Below, one piece after another: positions 16,786 to 25,330 of a stretch of DNA of 64,000 nt. Every line of letters begins with the position of its first letter. Within the stretch, counting starts at the first letter, position 1. The translations under genes were made by a program, and so were the position numbers. The notes beneath the pieces are model-generated. The model saw only the letters and a list, made by a program, of their open reading frames with translations, ran no database searches and had not been told where the DNA came from. This DNA is from DATGKG01 sp963783145 (GTDB taxonomy: Bacteria; Desulfobacterota; Binatia; Binatales; Binataceae), in NCBI GenBank assembly GCA_963783145.1, contig CAWAMM010000004.1, positions 248,001-312,000 on the forward strand, read 5' to 3'.

Positions 16786-17004
16786 TCAGCGCTCGTCCCG
16801 ATCCTGACGAATCAACACCTCGCTCGGCACCTTCATTCTCGGCATCGAGGTGCGAAATCCAACGAGCGGAGGAATTCCCCGGAACCGGACAATCCTGGCG
16901 ATTGGCTTTCCGTGCCGGGTTACGACGATCCCGCCTGCGTCGTCGAGGATCTCTTCGATACGCGAGAGTGAGACTCGCAATTCGGTGACGCTTAAGGTCT
17001 TCAT
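16786..17004 (-). CDS. Phd/YefM-type antitoxin without an adjacent toxin
   Basis: This 72-residue protein begins MKTLSVTELRVSLSRIEEIL and continues IVVTRHGKPIARIVRF, the two conserved blocks of Phd/YefM antitoxins. They form the DNA-binding dimer; the C-terminus usually wraps the toxin. The start was set at the family-typical MKT; an upstream ATG at 17028 adds eight residues. No PIN, Doc or RelE reading frame follows: only 56 bp separate the stop from the ligA stop on the other strand. It is therefore an orphan, either a solo regulator or a remnant. Confidence 0.8.
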   Translation of the reverse strand: MKTLSVTELRVSLSRIEEILDDAGGIVVTRHGKPIARIVRFRGIPPLVGFRTSMPRMKVPSEVLIRQDRDER

Positions 17005-17130
17005 ACCAATTTCTGACTCGTCCTTCATTTGGACACTTAAGCAAGCAATCCATCAATCGGGCCTGTTAAGTTTCCTGGCTCACCTCGGTACAATCGTCGC
17101 TCTATTTTCGCATCACGCAGGAGTATCTCC

Positions 17131-18378
17131 GTGGATGAACTTAAGCGTACCGATCCCGAGATCTATGATCTGATCAAGAGCGAAGAGCGCTACGAGATTG
17201 ATTCGGTGCGCCTCATTCCGTCGGAGAATTACGCCTCCGCAGCCGTGCTCGAAGCGAGCGGCTCCATCCTGCAAAACAAATATTCCGAGGGCTACCCCGG
17301 CAAGCGCTATTACGAGGGTCAACGCTATATCGATCAGATCGAGACCCTCGCAATCGAGCGCGCGAAGAAACTCTTCGGCGTCGAGCACGCCAACGTCCAA
17401 CCCTACTCGGGCTCTCCCGCCAACGTCGCGGTTTATTCCGCCTTGCTGAAGCCGGGCGAAACCATCATGGGCCTTGCGCTTCCGCATGGTGGCCACCTCA
17501 CCCACGGATGGGACGTGAGCATCACCAGCAAGTTCTGGAAGTCAGTGCCATACAGCGTCGACCGCGAGACCCATCGCATCGATTACGACGTGGTCCGCGA
17601 GCTCGCGCGCACGGAGAAGCCGCGCATCATCGTGGCCGGAGGAACCGCGTATCCGCGTATCATCGATTTCAAGGCCTTTGGCGCGATTGCCAAGGAGGTT
17701 GGCGCGTATTTCCTCGCCGATATCGCGCATATCGCCGGCCTTATCGTGGGTGGAGTGCATCCATCGCCGGTGCCCTATGCCGATGTCATCAGCACGACGA
17801 CGCATAAGACCCTGCGCGGTCCGCGCGGCGCCATGATCATGTGCACCAACGCGGTCGCGGCCGATATCGATCGCGCGGTTTTTCCCGGCCTCCAGGGCGG
17901 GCCGCATAATCAGACCACCGCGGCGATAGCAGTTGCACTCAAGGAGGCCGCGACCCCCGAGTTCACGAGCTATGCGCATCAAATTGTGCGCAATGCGAAG
18001 GCGCTAGCCGAGGAACTCCTCGCGCGCGGCTTCAGTCTCGTCTCGGGCGGGACCGACAATCACCTCCTGCTCATCGACCTGACCAACAAGAAGGTCACCG
18101 GCAAGCAGGCTGCCACCGCGCTCGATAAAGCCGGTATCGTATGCAATTCGAACACGGTGCCCTATGACCCGCGCAAGCCCTTCAGTCCCAGCGGCATCCG
18201 CCTCGGCACGCCGGCGGTGACCTCGCGCGGGATGGGCGAGGGGGAAATGCGCCTCATCGCCAAGTGGATGGAGGAGGCGATCATCCAGCGAAAAGACGAC
18301 GCTGCTCTGGCGCGCATCGCTAGCGAGGTGAGCGAGGTCTGCCGCAAGTTCCCCGCCCCCGGCATCGCGCAGGGCTGA
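17131..18378 (+). CDS. glyA: serine hydroxymethyltransferase
   Basis: This 415-residue PLP enzyme interconverts serine and glycine with tetrahydrofolate, giving the one-carbon units used by the pur genes. PLP is held by Lys226 in STTTHKTLRGPRG. Other family marks are RLIPSENYAS, QNKYSEGYPGKRYY, SGSPANVAVY and NSNTVPYDPRKPF. GTG 17131 has CAGGAG 8 bases upstream, and a TACAAT -10-like box lies ~40 bases ahead. Length is normal. Confidence 0.97.
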   Translation: MDELKRTDPEIYDLIKSEERYEIDSVRLIPSENYASAAVLEASGSILQNKYSEGYPGKRYYEGQRYIDQIETLAIERAKKLFGVEHANVQPYSGSPANVAVYSALLKPGETIMGLALPHGGHLTHGWDVSITSKFWKSVPYSVDRETHRIDYDVVRELARTEKPRIIVAGGTAYPRIIDFKAFGAIAKEVGAYFLADIAHIAGLIVGGVHPSPVPYADVISTTTHKTLRGPRGAMIMCTNAVAADIDRAVFPGLQGGPHNQTTAAIAVALKEAATPEFTSYAHQIVRNAKALAEELLARGFSLVSGGTDNHLLLIDLTNKKVTGKQAATALDKAGIVCNSNTVPYDPRKPFSPSGIRLGTPAVTSRGMGEGEMRLIAKWMEEAIIQRKDDAALARIASEVSEVCRKFPAPGIAQG

Positions 18379-18564
18379 CCGTCCCGCCTCTTTCTTCGTT
18401 GGCGCGATCGGTAGATCCTTAGAAATCGTCCTCTGTGGCAGATGCGCGTCGCTGGGCCGCAGCTGTCATGCTCCAAGGAAGCTGTTGCGTGCAATGTTAA
18501 AACAAACCCAAATTATCCAGCGTATTCAAGGACTTTTTCTCGGGCTCCGGTCGGAAGTCCCACA

Positions 18565-18981
18565 TCATACGCGAATCAACGGCTCAAGCTTCGCGCCGGT
18601 GCGGCGCGCACGCAAAGGCGCGGTATCCTGGTAGACGCGTTCCTCGAGGATTTTACCGTTGCTTAAGGTGAACTTGTCGACTCCACGCCAATCGAAGCGA
18701 TTGTCGCCAATCACGCGCGTCGATTGCCACTCGATGATAACGACGGCACCGTCCGGAGTGCCGCGCCAGGTCCAATCTAGCAGCTGCCAGACCAGGTCTG
18801 GCGCCTGTTGTTTCTGCATCTCGTTGAGGTGCGCCAGCTCGCTTCCCTTCAGCGGCGCATCGAGTAATGGCGTGTGCAGCAGCCCCTCGGGATGCCAGAG
18901 ATCGAGGAACGCCTGGCCGTCTCTAGCGGCCCATGCCGCGACGAATTTGGTTACGAATTGTGAAACATCGGATTCCGTCAT
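18565..18981 (-). CDS. SnoaL-like / NTF2-fold protein
   Basis: This 138-residue alpha+beta barrel protein fits the polyketide-cyclase/SnoaL-like group: VTKFVAAWAARDGQAFLDLWHPEG, then IIEWQSTRVIGDNRFDWRGVDKF and KILEERVYQD. Such proteins are small-molecule isomerases, hydrolases or binding proteins; function cannot be assigned. ATG 18981 is preceded by GGAGGGCATC. The frame continues open for 85 codons upstream into AT-rich DNA, which does not look coding. Confidence 0.8.
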   Translation of the reverse strand: MTESDVSQFVTKFVAAWAARDGQAFLDLWHPEGLLHTPLLDAPLKGSELAHLNEMQKQQAPDLVWQLLDWTWRGTPDGAVVIIEWQSTRVIGDNRFDWRGVDKFTLSNGKILEERVYQDTAPLRARRTGAKLEPLIRV

Positions 18982-19398
18982 GATGCCCTCCTGTGGGTAT
19001 CTGAATGCTATAACCCCAGAGGAGGTTAGATCATGAAAGGCCGATTCCAGGAGGGTTGATCTAAAATCGCAAAACAAAGCCAAATTATGCCCAAAATTGC
19101 TAGAGTTCTTGAATTTTGTAGATGGAAACAGAACTAGAAAGCTGGTCACCGGTTTATCTAATCCGATGAATAAACTGACGTAAACTTGACATAATAGGCC
19201 AAAGATGCGACATTTTGCTTGACAGCTACAAATCATTCTTAAATACTATAAAGTTAATTCCCAAGCTATTTTTGCGCTGCTGCTATGCCATGAGGCCTCT
19301 GGAGACAAGCCCGCTGATGGATATGGAAGAAAACCGTCTATCTGCGACGCCATTCGGTATGGCGGCTTGATTGTGGGTCAAAGAGCGCGTGGGGGCGA
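18982..19398. other. AT-rich intergenic stretch
   Basis: About 400 bp, clearly more AT-rich than the surroundings. No supported gene. TTGACA at ~19220 followed by TACTAT 19 bases later is a possible forward promoter for the small gene at 19399. Foreign origin or a divergent promoter region are both possible. Confidence 0.5.
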
Positions 19399-19614
19399 AT
19401 GGCCGTTTCGATTTTCAAAGCCCGGCCCAAATCCCATCGCGACGTATGGAAGGAATTCTTTGCCAATTCGAAGCGGATCGCGCGCCATCGCATTACCCCA
19501 GGTGAGTTGCAGATTCTCCGCGCCTTCGCACCGCGCGGAGTGGTGACCTGCACCCGCGACATCCTCTTCATCCTCAGTACGATCCGATGGGCTAACCGCG
19601 AGAAAGGTCCCTGA
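19399..19614 (+). CDS. hypothetical 71-residue protein
   Basis: Not recognised. The composition looks coding: a basic N-terminal half (FKARPKSHRDVWKEFF) and an amphipathic half (ITPGELQILRAFAPRG, then RDILFILSTIR). GGGGG lies just before the ATG. It overlaps the 3' end of the convergent dehydrogenase gene by 23 bp, which lowers confidence. A promoter-like TTGACA/TACTAT pair lies upstream. Confidence 0.4.
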   Translation: MAVSIFKARPKSHRDVWKEFFANSKRIARHRITPGELQILRAFAPRGVVTCTRDILFILSTIRWANREKGP

Positions 19615-20599
19615 GCACCACTCCCGGATTCGCGCAAAATTGCGGCAGGCGTCCACCCAGTACCTCCACGATGTTTCCAGTAGCAATATCCGCCATTTTG
19701 TTGCGTGTTGTGAAAGTCGCGCTTCCGATGTGAGGCGCAATCACCACGTTGGCCAGGTCGAGCAACGGATCGCGGTAAGAAATCGGTTCCGGATCGGTCA
19801 CATCCAGGGCGGCGCCGCCAAGATGGCCTTGCTTCAATGATCGATACAGCGCGTGCTGGTCGATCACTCCTCCGCGCGCCGTGTTGATCAGAATCGCGCC
19901 GGGCTTCATGAGCGCCAGTTCTTTGGCGCCAATAAGATGCTTCGTCTGTGGCGTGAGCGGAACGTGCAGCGACACGAAGTCTGAATGCTGGAGCAGCCGC
20001 TTCATCGAAACGCGCGTCGCGCCCCGATCGGATTCGGCGTCCTTGGTCGGTCGGCTGGTGTAGAGAATGTGCATGTTGAAACCGAGGCCGCGGCGCGCCA
20101 TCGCGCGACCGATCTGCCCCCATCCGACGATGCCAAGGGTTGCGCCCCAGACATCGCGACCGAGCAGCACGGCCGGTCCCCAGGTTTGCCATTTGCCCAC
20201 CCGCACCTCGCGATCGCCTTCCACGATGCGTCGCGCCGCGGCCATTAGCAACGCGAAGGCGAGATCGGCGGTCGCATCGGTCAGCACGCCCGGCGTATGT
20301 CCAACCGCGATTCCCGCCGCGGTCGCCGCCGCGATATCGATGTTGTCCAGTCCCACCGCGAGATTGCTGATGACTAGCAGCTTCGGCGCCGATGCGATCA
20401 GCGCGGCATCGACGCGATCGGTCACCATCGTGAGGAGCGCCTCAGCCTCGCGCGCGCGGCGGACTAATTGCGCATACGGCGGCGGTGTCGCGCGAGGCCA
20501 TACCTCGACGGTGGCGTGCTTGCGCAGCTTCGCGATCGCCCCCGGCGCAATTGCGCGGGTCACAAAAACCCGCGGTCGTATTTTAGTCATACGCGGCAC
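19592..20599 (-). CDS. D-isomer 2-hydroxyacid dehydrogenase (glyoxylate/hydroxypyruvate reductase-like)
   Basis: This 335-residue NAD(P)-linked enzyme has the family's catalytic and binding sites: SNLAVGLDNID near 84, the Rossmann loop GIVGWGQIGRAMARRG, NTARGGVIDQHAL (catalytic Arg), the Glu-containing TDPEPI, and the catalytic His in APHIGSAT. It resembles D-glycerate dehydrogenase/glyoxylate reductase. GTG 20599 has GAGGA ten bases upstream. Only 39 bp separate it from the divergent acyl-CoA synthetase, so the promoters overlap. Confidence 0.92.
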   Translation of the reverse strand: MPRMTKIRPRVFVTRAIAPGAIAKLRKHATVEVWPRATPPPYAQLVRRAREAEALLTMVTDRVDAALIASAPKLLVISNLAVGLDNIDIAAATAAGIAVGHTPGVLTDATADLAFALLMAAARRIVEGDREVRVGKWQTWGPAVLLGRDVWGATLGIVGWGQIGRAMARRGLGFNMHILYTSRPTKDAESDRGATRVSMKRLLQHSDFVSLHVPLTPQTKHLIGAKELALMKPGAILINTARGGVIDQHALYRSLKQGHLGGAALDVTDPEPISYRDPLLDLANVVIAPHIGSATFTTRNKMADIATGNIVEVLGGRLPQFCANPGVVLRDLSRG

Positions 20600-20601
20600 G
20601 G

Positions 20602-20638
20602 TTCAAATGTCCTCACGCGTCTGCTATACGCCTCGAAT
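20602..20638 (+). promoter_or_regulatory. candidate promoter for a leaderless mRNA
   Basis: TTCAAA (20602-20607) and extended -10 TGCTATACG (20622-20630) are 17 bases apart. Predicted transcription starts within a base or two of GTG 20639, and no Shine-Dalgarno precedes that GTG. It lies in the 39-bp divergent gap. Confidence 0.45.
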
Positions 20639-22804
20639 GTGAACCCAACCACTGCAAATCAAATCATTGCCGAGGCGACCGCCGCCGGGCGCACGGCGTT
20701 GTCCGAAATCGAATCGAAGAAAATCCTCGACGCGATCGGGATCCGGTCCGCGATTCCCGAGCATGCGGCGAGCGCCAACGACGCCGCGCTGATTGCCGGA
20801 CGCATGGGCTTTCCGGTGGTGCTCAAAGTATTGTCGCCGGACGTCACTCACAAGAGCGAGGTCGGCGGGGTCGAGCTCAACCTGCGCACGGCAGATGAAG
20901 TGCGCGCAGCCTTCGCTCGCATTCGCGATGCGCTCGCGCAGAAGCAGCCGGGCGCGCATTTCGAGGGCGTTGCCGTGCAGCCGATGGCGAAGCCGGGCCT
21001 TGAGCTAATCGCAGGCATCGTGCGCGATGAGCGTTTCGGTCCGCTGATTGTGGTCGGCCTCGGCGGCATCTTCGTCGAGATGCTGAAGGACACCGCGCTG
21101 CGTCTCGCGCCCGTCGATGCGAAGGAAGCGCGAGCGATGCTGTTGAGCCTGCGCGGCGCGCCGATGCTGCATGGTGTGCGTGGCTCCGCGGCGGTCGACC
21201 TCGACGCGATCGCGAACGCCATCGCGAAGCTTTCGGAATTCGCCGCCGCGACGCCCGAGATCAAGGAGATGGATCTCAATCCGATCGTCGCGTACCCGAA
21301 TGGAATCATTACCCTGGACGCGCGCATTCTCATCGGTCCCAAGCCCGCGCCGGTAAATGCCGATCCGCGCCGCCCCGAGCGCTTCGAAAATCTCAAGCGG
21401 GCGTTCGAGCCGAAGGTTGCGGTCGTCATCGGCGACAAGAAGATGGGCGGCTACATGTGGCTGCGCGCGCTCAAGCGCTTCACCGGCAAGCTCTACTCGG
21501 TGCAAATCGATCCCAACGAGATTCCCGCAATCGAGGCGATGGGGATCGAGAACAAGAAAAGCCTCGCGGAGATCACCGAGCACATCGACTATGCAGTGAG
21601 TGCGGTGCCGCGTCAGGTCGCGCCGCGCATCCTGAAGGATTGTGTCGACAACAAGGTCGGCTCGATTGGATTTTTCACCTCGGGATTTTCCGAGACTACG
21701 GAGGAGCTGGGAATTCAACTTGAGCGCCAGTTGCGCGAGACCGCGATCAACTCCGACATCGCGCTGGTCGGCCCCAACTGCATGGGGCTCTACAGTCCCG
21801 CCTTCGGGCTGTGCAATTTTCCCGATGAGCACGTAGGTGATGCCGGCGATGTATGCTTCATCTCGCAGAGCGGTACGCACACCATTAACTTCGCGGTGCA
21901 GGCGGTTCCGCACGGGATTAAGGTGAACAAGGCCGCGTCGATCGGCAACGTGCTGGTGCTCGAGGCCGCGGACTACATCGATCTGATGGCCGCAGATCCG
22001 AAGACGCGCGTGCTCGGCATGTATATCGAAGGGATGCGCGACGGGCGGCGTTTCTTCGAGAGCGTGCGGCGCGCGGCCAAGCGGATTCCGGTGGTGATTT
22101 GGAAGGGCGGGGTGACCGAGGCCGGCGCGCGGGCGACCTTCTCGCATACCGGATCGCTGGCGACACCAAGCGCGGTGTGGAGCGCTGCGGTGCGCCAGAG
22201 CGGCGCGGCATCAGTCGACAACCTCGACGCGATGCTCGATGCGGTGGAGCTGATCGCGTGCGGACGCGAGGTGAAGGGACGCCGGATGGGTCTGGTCGCG
22301 ATGACGGGTGGGCAGTCGGTCGGGATCACCGATACATTCGCGAGCGCCCAGCTCGACGTTCCCACCCTATCGGATTCCTCGTACGACGAGTTGAAAGCCT
22401 TCTTCAATGTCATCGGGGGAAGCTATCGTAACCCGCTCGACGCGGGCGGCACCATCGGCGGAGGCGTTCATCAAGGCAACCTCGACAAGATACTAAGCAT
22501 CCTCGATCGTGATCCCGTCATCGATGCGATCGTGCTGGAGATCGGCACCGGTTTTCGCGCCGCGCGCTGGGCGACGCATGAGGACGAGCTGACCACGATG
22601 CTGGATCGCATCGCGGAGTTTGCGAAGGCCACACCTAAGCCATTCGCGGTGATCTTGCATCCCGCGCATGTCGAGGCAATCGTCGCGCGCTCCAAGGAGT
22701 TGGCGCGCCAGCGCGGCCTGGTCGTGTTCGACACTTTCGAGCGCGCAGCCGCAGCATTCAGAGCGGCGGCCGATAGCTACGAGGCACGCGCGCGGCTGGC
22801 GTAG
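20639..22804 (+). CDS. acyl-CoA synthetase (NDP-forming), beta-alpha fusion
   Basis: This 721-residue protein resembles ADP-forming acetyl-CoA synthetase. The ATP-grasp (beta) half comes first (~1-230: GFPVVLKVLSPDVTHKSEVG), followed by a CoA-binding Rossmann domain (~255-380) and succinyl-CoA-ligase-like domains with VGPNCMGLYSP, CFISQSGTH and the phospho-His region FSHTGSLA. It converts acyl-CoA, NDP and Pi to acid, CoA and NTP, or the reverse. The beta-alpha order is the less usual one. GTG 20639 starts the homology and has no ribosome-binding site. Confidence 0.9.
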   Translation: MNPTTANQIIAEATAAGRTALSEIESKKILDAIGIRSAIPEHAASANDAALIAGRMGFPVVLKVLSPDVTHKSEVGGVELNLRTADEVRAAFARIRDALAQKQPGAHFEGVAVQPMAKPGLELIAGIVRDERFGPLIVVGLGGIFVEMLKDTALRLAPVDAKEARAMLLSLRGAPMLHGVRGSAAVDLDAIANAIAKLSEFAAATPEIKEMDLNPIVAYPNGIITLDARILIGPKPAPVNADPRRPERFENLKRAFEPKVAVVIGDKKMGGYMWLRALKRFTGKLYSVQIDPNEIPAIEAMGIENKKSLAEITEHIDYAVSAVPRQVAPRILKDCVDNKVGSIGFFTSGFSETTEELGIQLERQLRETAINSDIALVGPNCMGLYSPAFGLCNFPDEHVGDAGDVCFISQSGTHTINFAVQAVPHGIKVNKAASIGNVLVLEAADYIDLMAADPKTRVLGMYIEGMRDGRRFFESVRRAAKRIPVVIWKGGVTEAGARATFSHTGSLATPSAVWSAAVRQSGAASVDNLDAMLDAVELIACGREVKGRRMGLVAMTGGQSVGITDTFASAQLDVPTLSDSSYDELKAFFNVIGGSYRNPLDAGGTIGGGVHQGNLDKILSILDRDPVIDAIVLEIGTGFRAARWATHEDELTTMLDRIAEFAKATPKPFAVILHPAHVEAIVARSKELARQRGLVVFDTFERAAAAFRAAADSYEARARLA

Positions 22805-22861
22805 GCAGCTTCATAGACCGCGAGCGTGCCCGTTTCCGGATCGGCTTTCGGTAATCCGCTG

Positions 22862-23878
22862 CTACCCCATAGTCATCACGACCCGGAAGCGCGCCTTGCC
22901 GCTCATCATTCGTTCGTAACCTTCGGCGACCCGTTCGAACGGAATGACCTCATTCATCGATCGCACGCCGGCCAGGACACTGAAGGCCAGTGCATCCTGT
23001 GAGTCGATGGAAGTGCCCGAGTACCAGCCTTTGATCGACCGGGATCCGAAGATGAGTGGCAATGGACTCACGGTGAGCGGACCGCCCGCCCCGATGACCA
23101 TCAGGGTTCCATGGGGCCCCAGACCACCCACCGTCGCCGCCATCGCGGGACTGTCGGTAACAGTGGCGAGGACAACCTTTGCGCCGCCCAATTTGGTGAG
23201 TTCCACCGCAGGGTCCGTAGCTGCACTGTCGATGTAGTGCGAGGCGCCCAACTTTTTCGCGAGCGGCTCCTTGTCAGCTCCCCGCGCGATTGCGACGGTG
23301 CGAAATCCCATCCTGGCGGCGAATTGAACGCCGAGATGGCCGAGCCCTCCGAGGCCCAGTACCGCGACGATCTCGCCGCCAGTCGCGCCGCTATTGCGTA
23401 AGGCATTGAAAGTGGTGACGCCGGCGCACATCAGCGGCGCCGCCTCGACCGGGCTCAGCTCGGCGGGAATCGAGGCGAGGGTTTCCGCGGGTGCAATCAT
23501 ATAGTCGGCATAGCCGCCGTCTTGGGTAACTCCGGTTATTTGCATCGCGGTTTGGCAAACGAAAAAGTCACCGCGTCGGCATGAGTCGCAGTATCCACAG
23601 TTGCCGCCATGCCAACCCACGCCAACGCGATTGCCGACTTTCCATCGCACGACACCCGGACCGACGGCGTCGACCACTCCCGCGACTTCGTGGCCGGGAA
23701 CCCGCGGAAACTGGAGATCGGGAAGGAGTCCTTCTTTGACTATCGAATCGCTGTGACAAATTCCGCACGCCTGAATCTTGATTCTAACTTTTCCGGCCTC
23801 AGGCTGTGGAATTTCCCGCTCGACGATTTCGATTGGACCATTGGCACGAGAAACTTGGGCAACACGCATTTTCGCCAT
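22862..23878 (-). CDS. zinc-dependent alcohol dehydrogenase (MDR family)
   Basis: This 338-residue medium-chain dehydrogenase has the catalytic Zn site Cys/His in ACGICHSD and PGHEVAGVV, the four structural-Zn cysteines in GGNCGYCDSCRRGDFFVC, and the NAD(P) loop GLGGLGHLGVQFAARMG. It likely oxidises alcohols or reduces aldehydes in the cytosol; the exact substrate is unknown. ATG 23878 has GGAG 8 bases ahead; in-frame codons upstream lack a ribosome-binding site. It stands alone, convergent with the acyl-CoA synthetase. Confidence 0.93.
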   Translation of the reverse strand: MAKMRVAQVSRANGPIEIVEREIPQPEAGKVRIKIQACGICHSDSIVKEGLLPDLQFPRVPGHEVAGVVDAVGPGVVRWKVGNRVGVGWHGGNCGYCDSCRRGDFFVCQTAMQITGVTQDGGYADYMIAPAETLASIPAELSPVEAAPLMCAGVTTFNALRNSGATGGEIVAVLGLGGLGHLGVQFAARMGFRTVAIARGADKEPLAKKLGASHYIDSAATDPAVELTKLGGAKVVLATVTDSPAMAATVGGLGPHGTLMVIGAGGPLTVSPLPLIFGSRSIKGWYSGTSIDSQDALAFSVLAGVRSMNEVIPFERVAEGYERMMSGKARFRVVMTMG

Positions 23879-24210
23879 GGTGGTAACTCCATTAAAGAAT
23901 GCTGCTACTGACTGACGATCCGGTGCGGAATCCGAGGAATTCCGCGTCACGGCCTTCCGCCCACAACGAGTATCGCGGCCGTCATCATCTCTATCGAAAG
24001 CGCGAAGTATTGGGAACTTCGAAACTCGCCGGAGTCAGCCTCCGCGAGGGCGACGGTATGCCGCGTCAGACGATGACCCCGGAACTGGGGTCCCTCGCAG
24101 ACCCGTCACAGTTCATGTTTCGCAGCGCATGAACTGAGCCGCGCCAACTCCTCTAATCAATGGAGGAGAAGCAGAAGAGCGAGCGAGGCACAGAAACGGA
24201 TAAGTTAAGT
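23879..24210. other. intergenic region, no convincing gene
   Basis: It contains a small GACCCC-GGAACT-GGGGTC hairpin at ~24077-24094. A 77-codon forward frame at 23899 has no family resemblance, and nothing else stands out. Confidence 0.4.
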
Positions 24211-24615
24211 TTATCCAGGCAGGCGCTCGAAAGTCGCGATGCCGCTGGGAATCTGATGGAAGCTCTGTTTGTCCACCGTGTAGATGGCCATTTGCGGATC
24301 GCCGTACTGCTTTGGATCGTCGAGGCTTCCGACCTTGATAATGACGGCGGGAAATCCGGGCGCGCGGGTTACCACATGCGTGCCACAATTTGGACAGAAT
24401 TCGCGGGTGACCGGACGTTCGAGATCGCCGCGCGAGAACTGCTTGGCCTCACCTTTGGTATATTTGAAGCCGGCGGTCGGCATCGCGATAAACACATTGG
24501 GCGCACCGCCGGTGATGTATTGGCATTCGCGACAATGGCACTGGGCTTTCATCATCGGTTCGCCCTCCGCCACATAACGCAGTCCCTTACAATAACAACC
24601 GCCTTCCAATTTCAT
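24211..24615 (-). CDS. GFA-family (glutathione-dependent formaldehyde-activating-like) protein
   Basis: This 134-residue Zn-binding fold has the family cysteines in GGCYCKGLRY (residues 6-15), CHCRECQ (26-32) and CPNCGTHV (~95), plus the conserved IIKVGSLDDP. Most members are of unknown function despite the family name, and CENP-V/GFA proteins bind zinc. GGGAGGCTTTTT precedes the ATG, a strong ribosome-binding site. It is transcribed on its own. Confidence 0.9.
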   Translation of the reverse strand: MKLEGGCYCKGLRYVAEGEPMMKAQCHCRECQYITGGAPNVFIAMPTAGFKYTKGEAKQFSRGDLERPVTREFCPNCGTHVVTRAPGFPAVIIKVGSLDDPKQYGDPQMAIYTVDKQSFHQIPSGIATFERLPG

Positions 24616-24774
24616 AAAAAGCCTCCCAAATCTCCGTCTATATTGCGATGGCCGATGGCAGCGCGCATCAATCGCAAAGGGACGCTAGCGCAAGGTCAGG
24701 CGATCGGCAAACCGGATGCCGCGGACTGCAATGTTTTCGCCACCGGGCGACCACCGGCCCGCGCGCGAGCGGAT

Positions 24775-25158
24775 TCAATCGGTGGATGGAGTCGGTGATT
24801 TTTCCAGCGTCTTAAGCGTATGCAGTAGCCGTTCAAGATCGATCGGCTTGCGAATTATGGCGTTAGCTTCTTCAACTTTCGCGTTGAAGGCGGTTACGAC
24901 GATAACCGGGATGTGCAGTTGCGAAAGGCGCGGGTCAGCTTTCATCTCGGCCAGAAATTGCCATCCATCCATTACCGGCATGAACAGATCGAGGATGATG
25001 AGCGCGGGCGGATCGTCGTCGGCGTGCAGATGGTCAAGCGCCTCCCGGCCATTGGACATGGTCAGCACCAGATAGCCCTCGAGCGAAAGGATATCTGCCA
25101 GGGCGGCGAGCGAACCCGCATCGTCGTCGACCACGAGTACCTTTGCAGACCTAGCCAC
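24775..25158 (-). CDS. single-domain response regulator
   Basis: This 127-residue receiver has no output domain. The acidic pocket is DDD at 11-13, the phosphoacceptor Asp57 lies in LIILDLFMPVMDG, with Thr89 (VVTAF) and Lys105 (RKPID). CheY-like signalling or phosphorelay is expected. No histidine kinase is nearby, so the partner is unknown. The start is GTG with a weak ribosome-binding site. Confidence 0.93.
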   Translation of the reverse strand: MARSAKVLVVDDDAGSLAALADILSLEGYLVLTMSNGREALDHLHADDDPPALIILDLFMPVMDGWQFLAEMKADPRLSQLHIPVIVVTAFNAKVEEANAIIRKPIDLERLLHTLKTLEKSPTPSTD

Positions 25159-25330
25159 GATTGTTAGCTTGGACGTGTCTGGCCGCCAAAAAGTTCATAA
25201 CTTTGTCGACTTCGCGACCAAAAGCCATATTGGTCTTCTTTTGAGGCACGAGAACATGCATTTCCACGCTTAATCGTGCATGCACCTAGGAGATGGTCGC
25301 AGGCAGTTAGCTTGCCGCTTGGCTTTGAGC

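Noticed and set aside
18982..19236. N-terminal extension of the SnoaL-like protein
   Set aside because: The frame is open but lies in AT-rich DNA, whereas GGAGGG and family homology both mark the start at 18981.
23899..24132. Possible 77-residue gene between the alcohol dehydrogenase and GFA genes
   Set aside because: No ribosome-binding site, no recognisable pattern and a hairpin within it; support is too weak.
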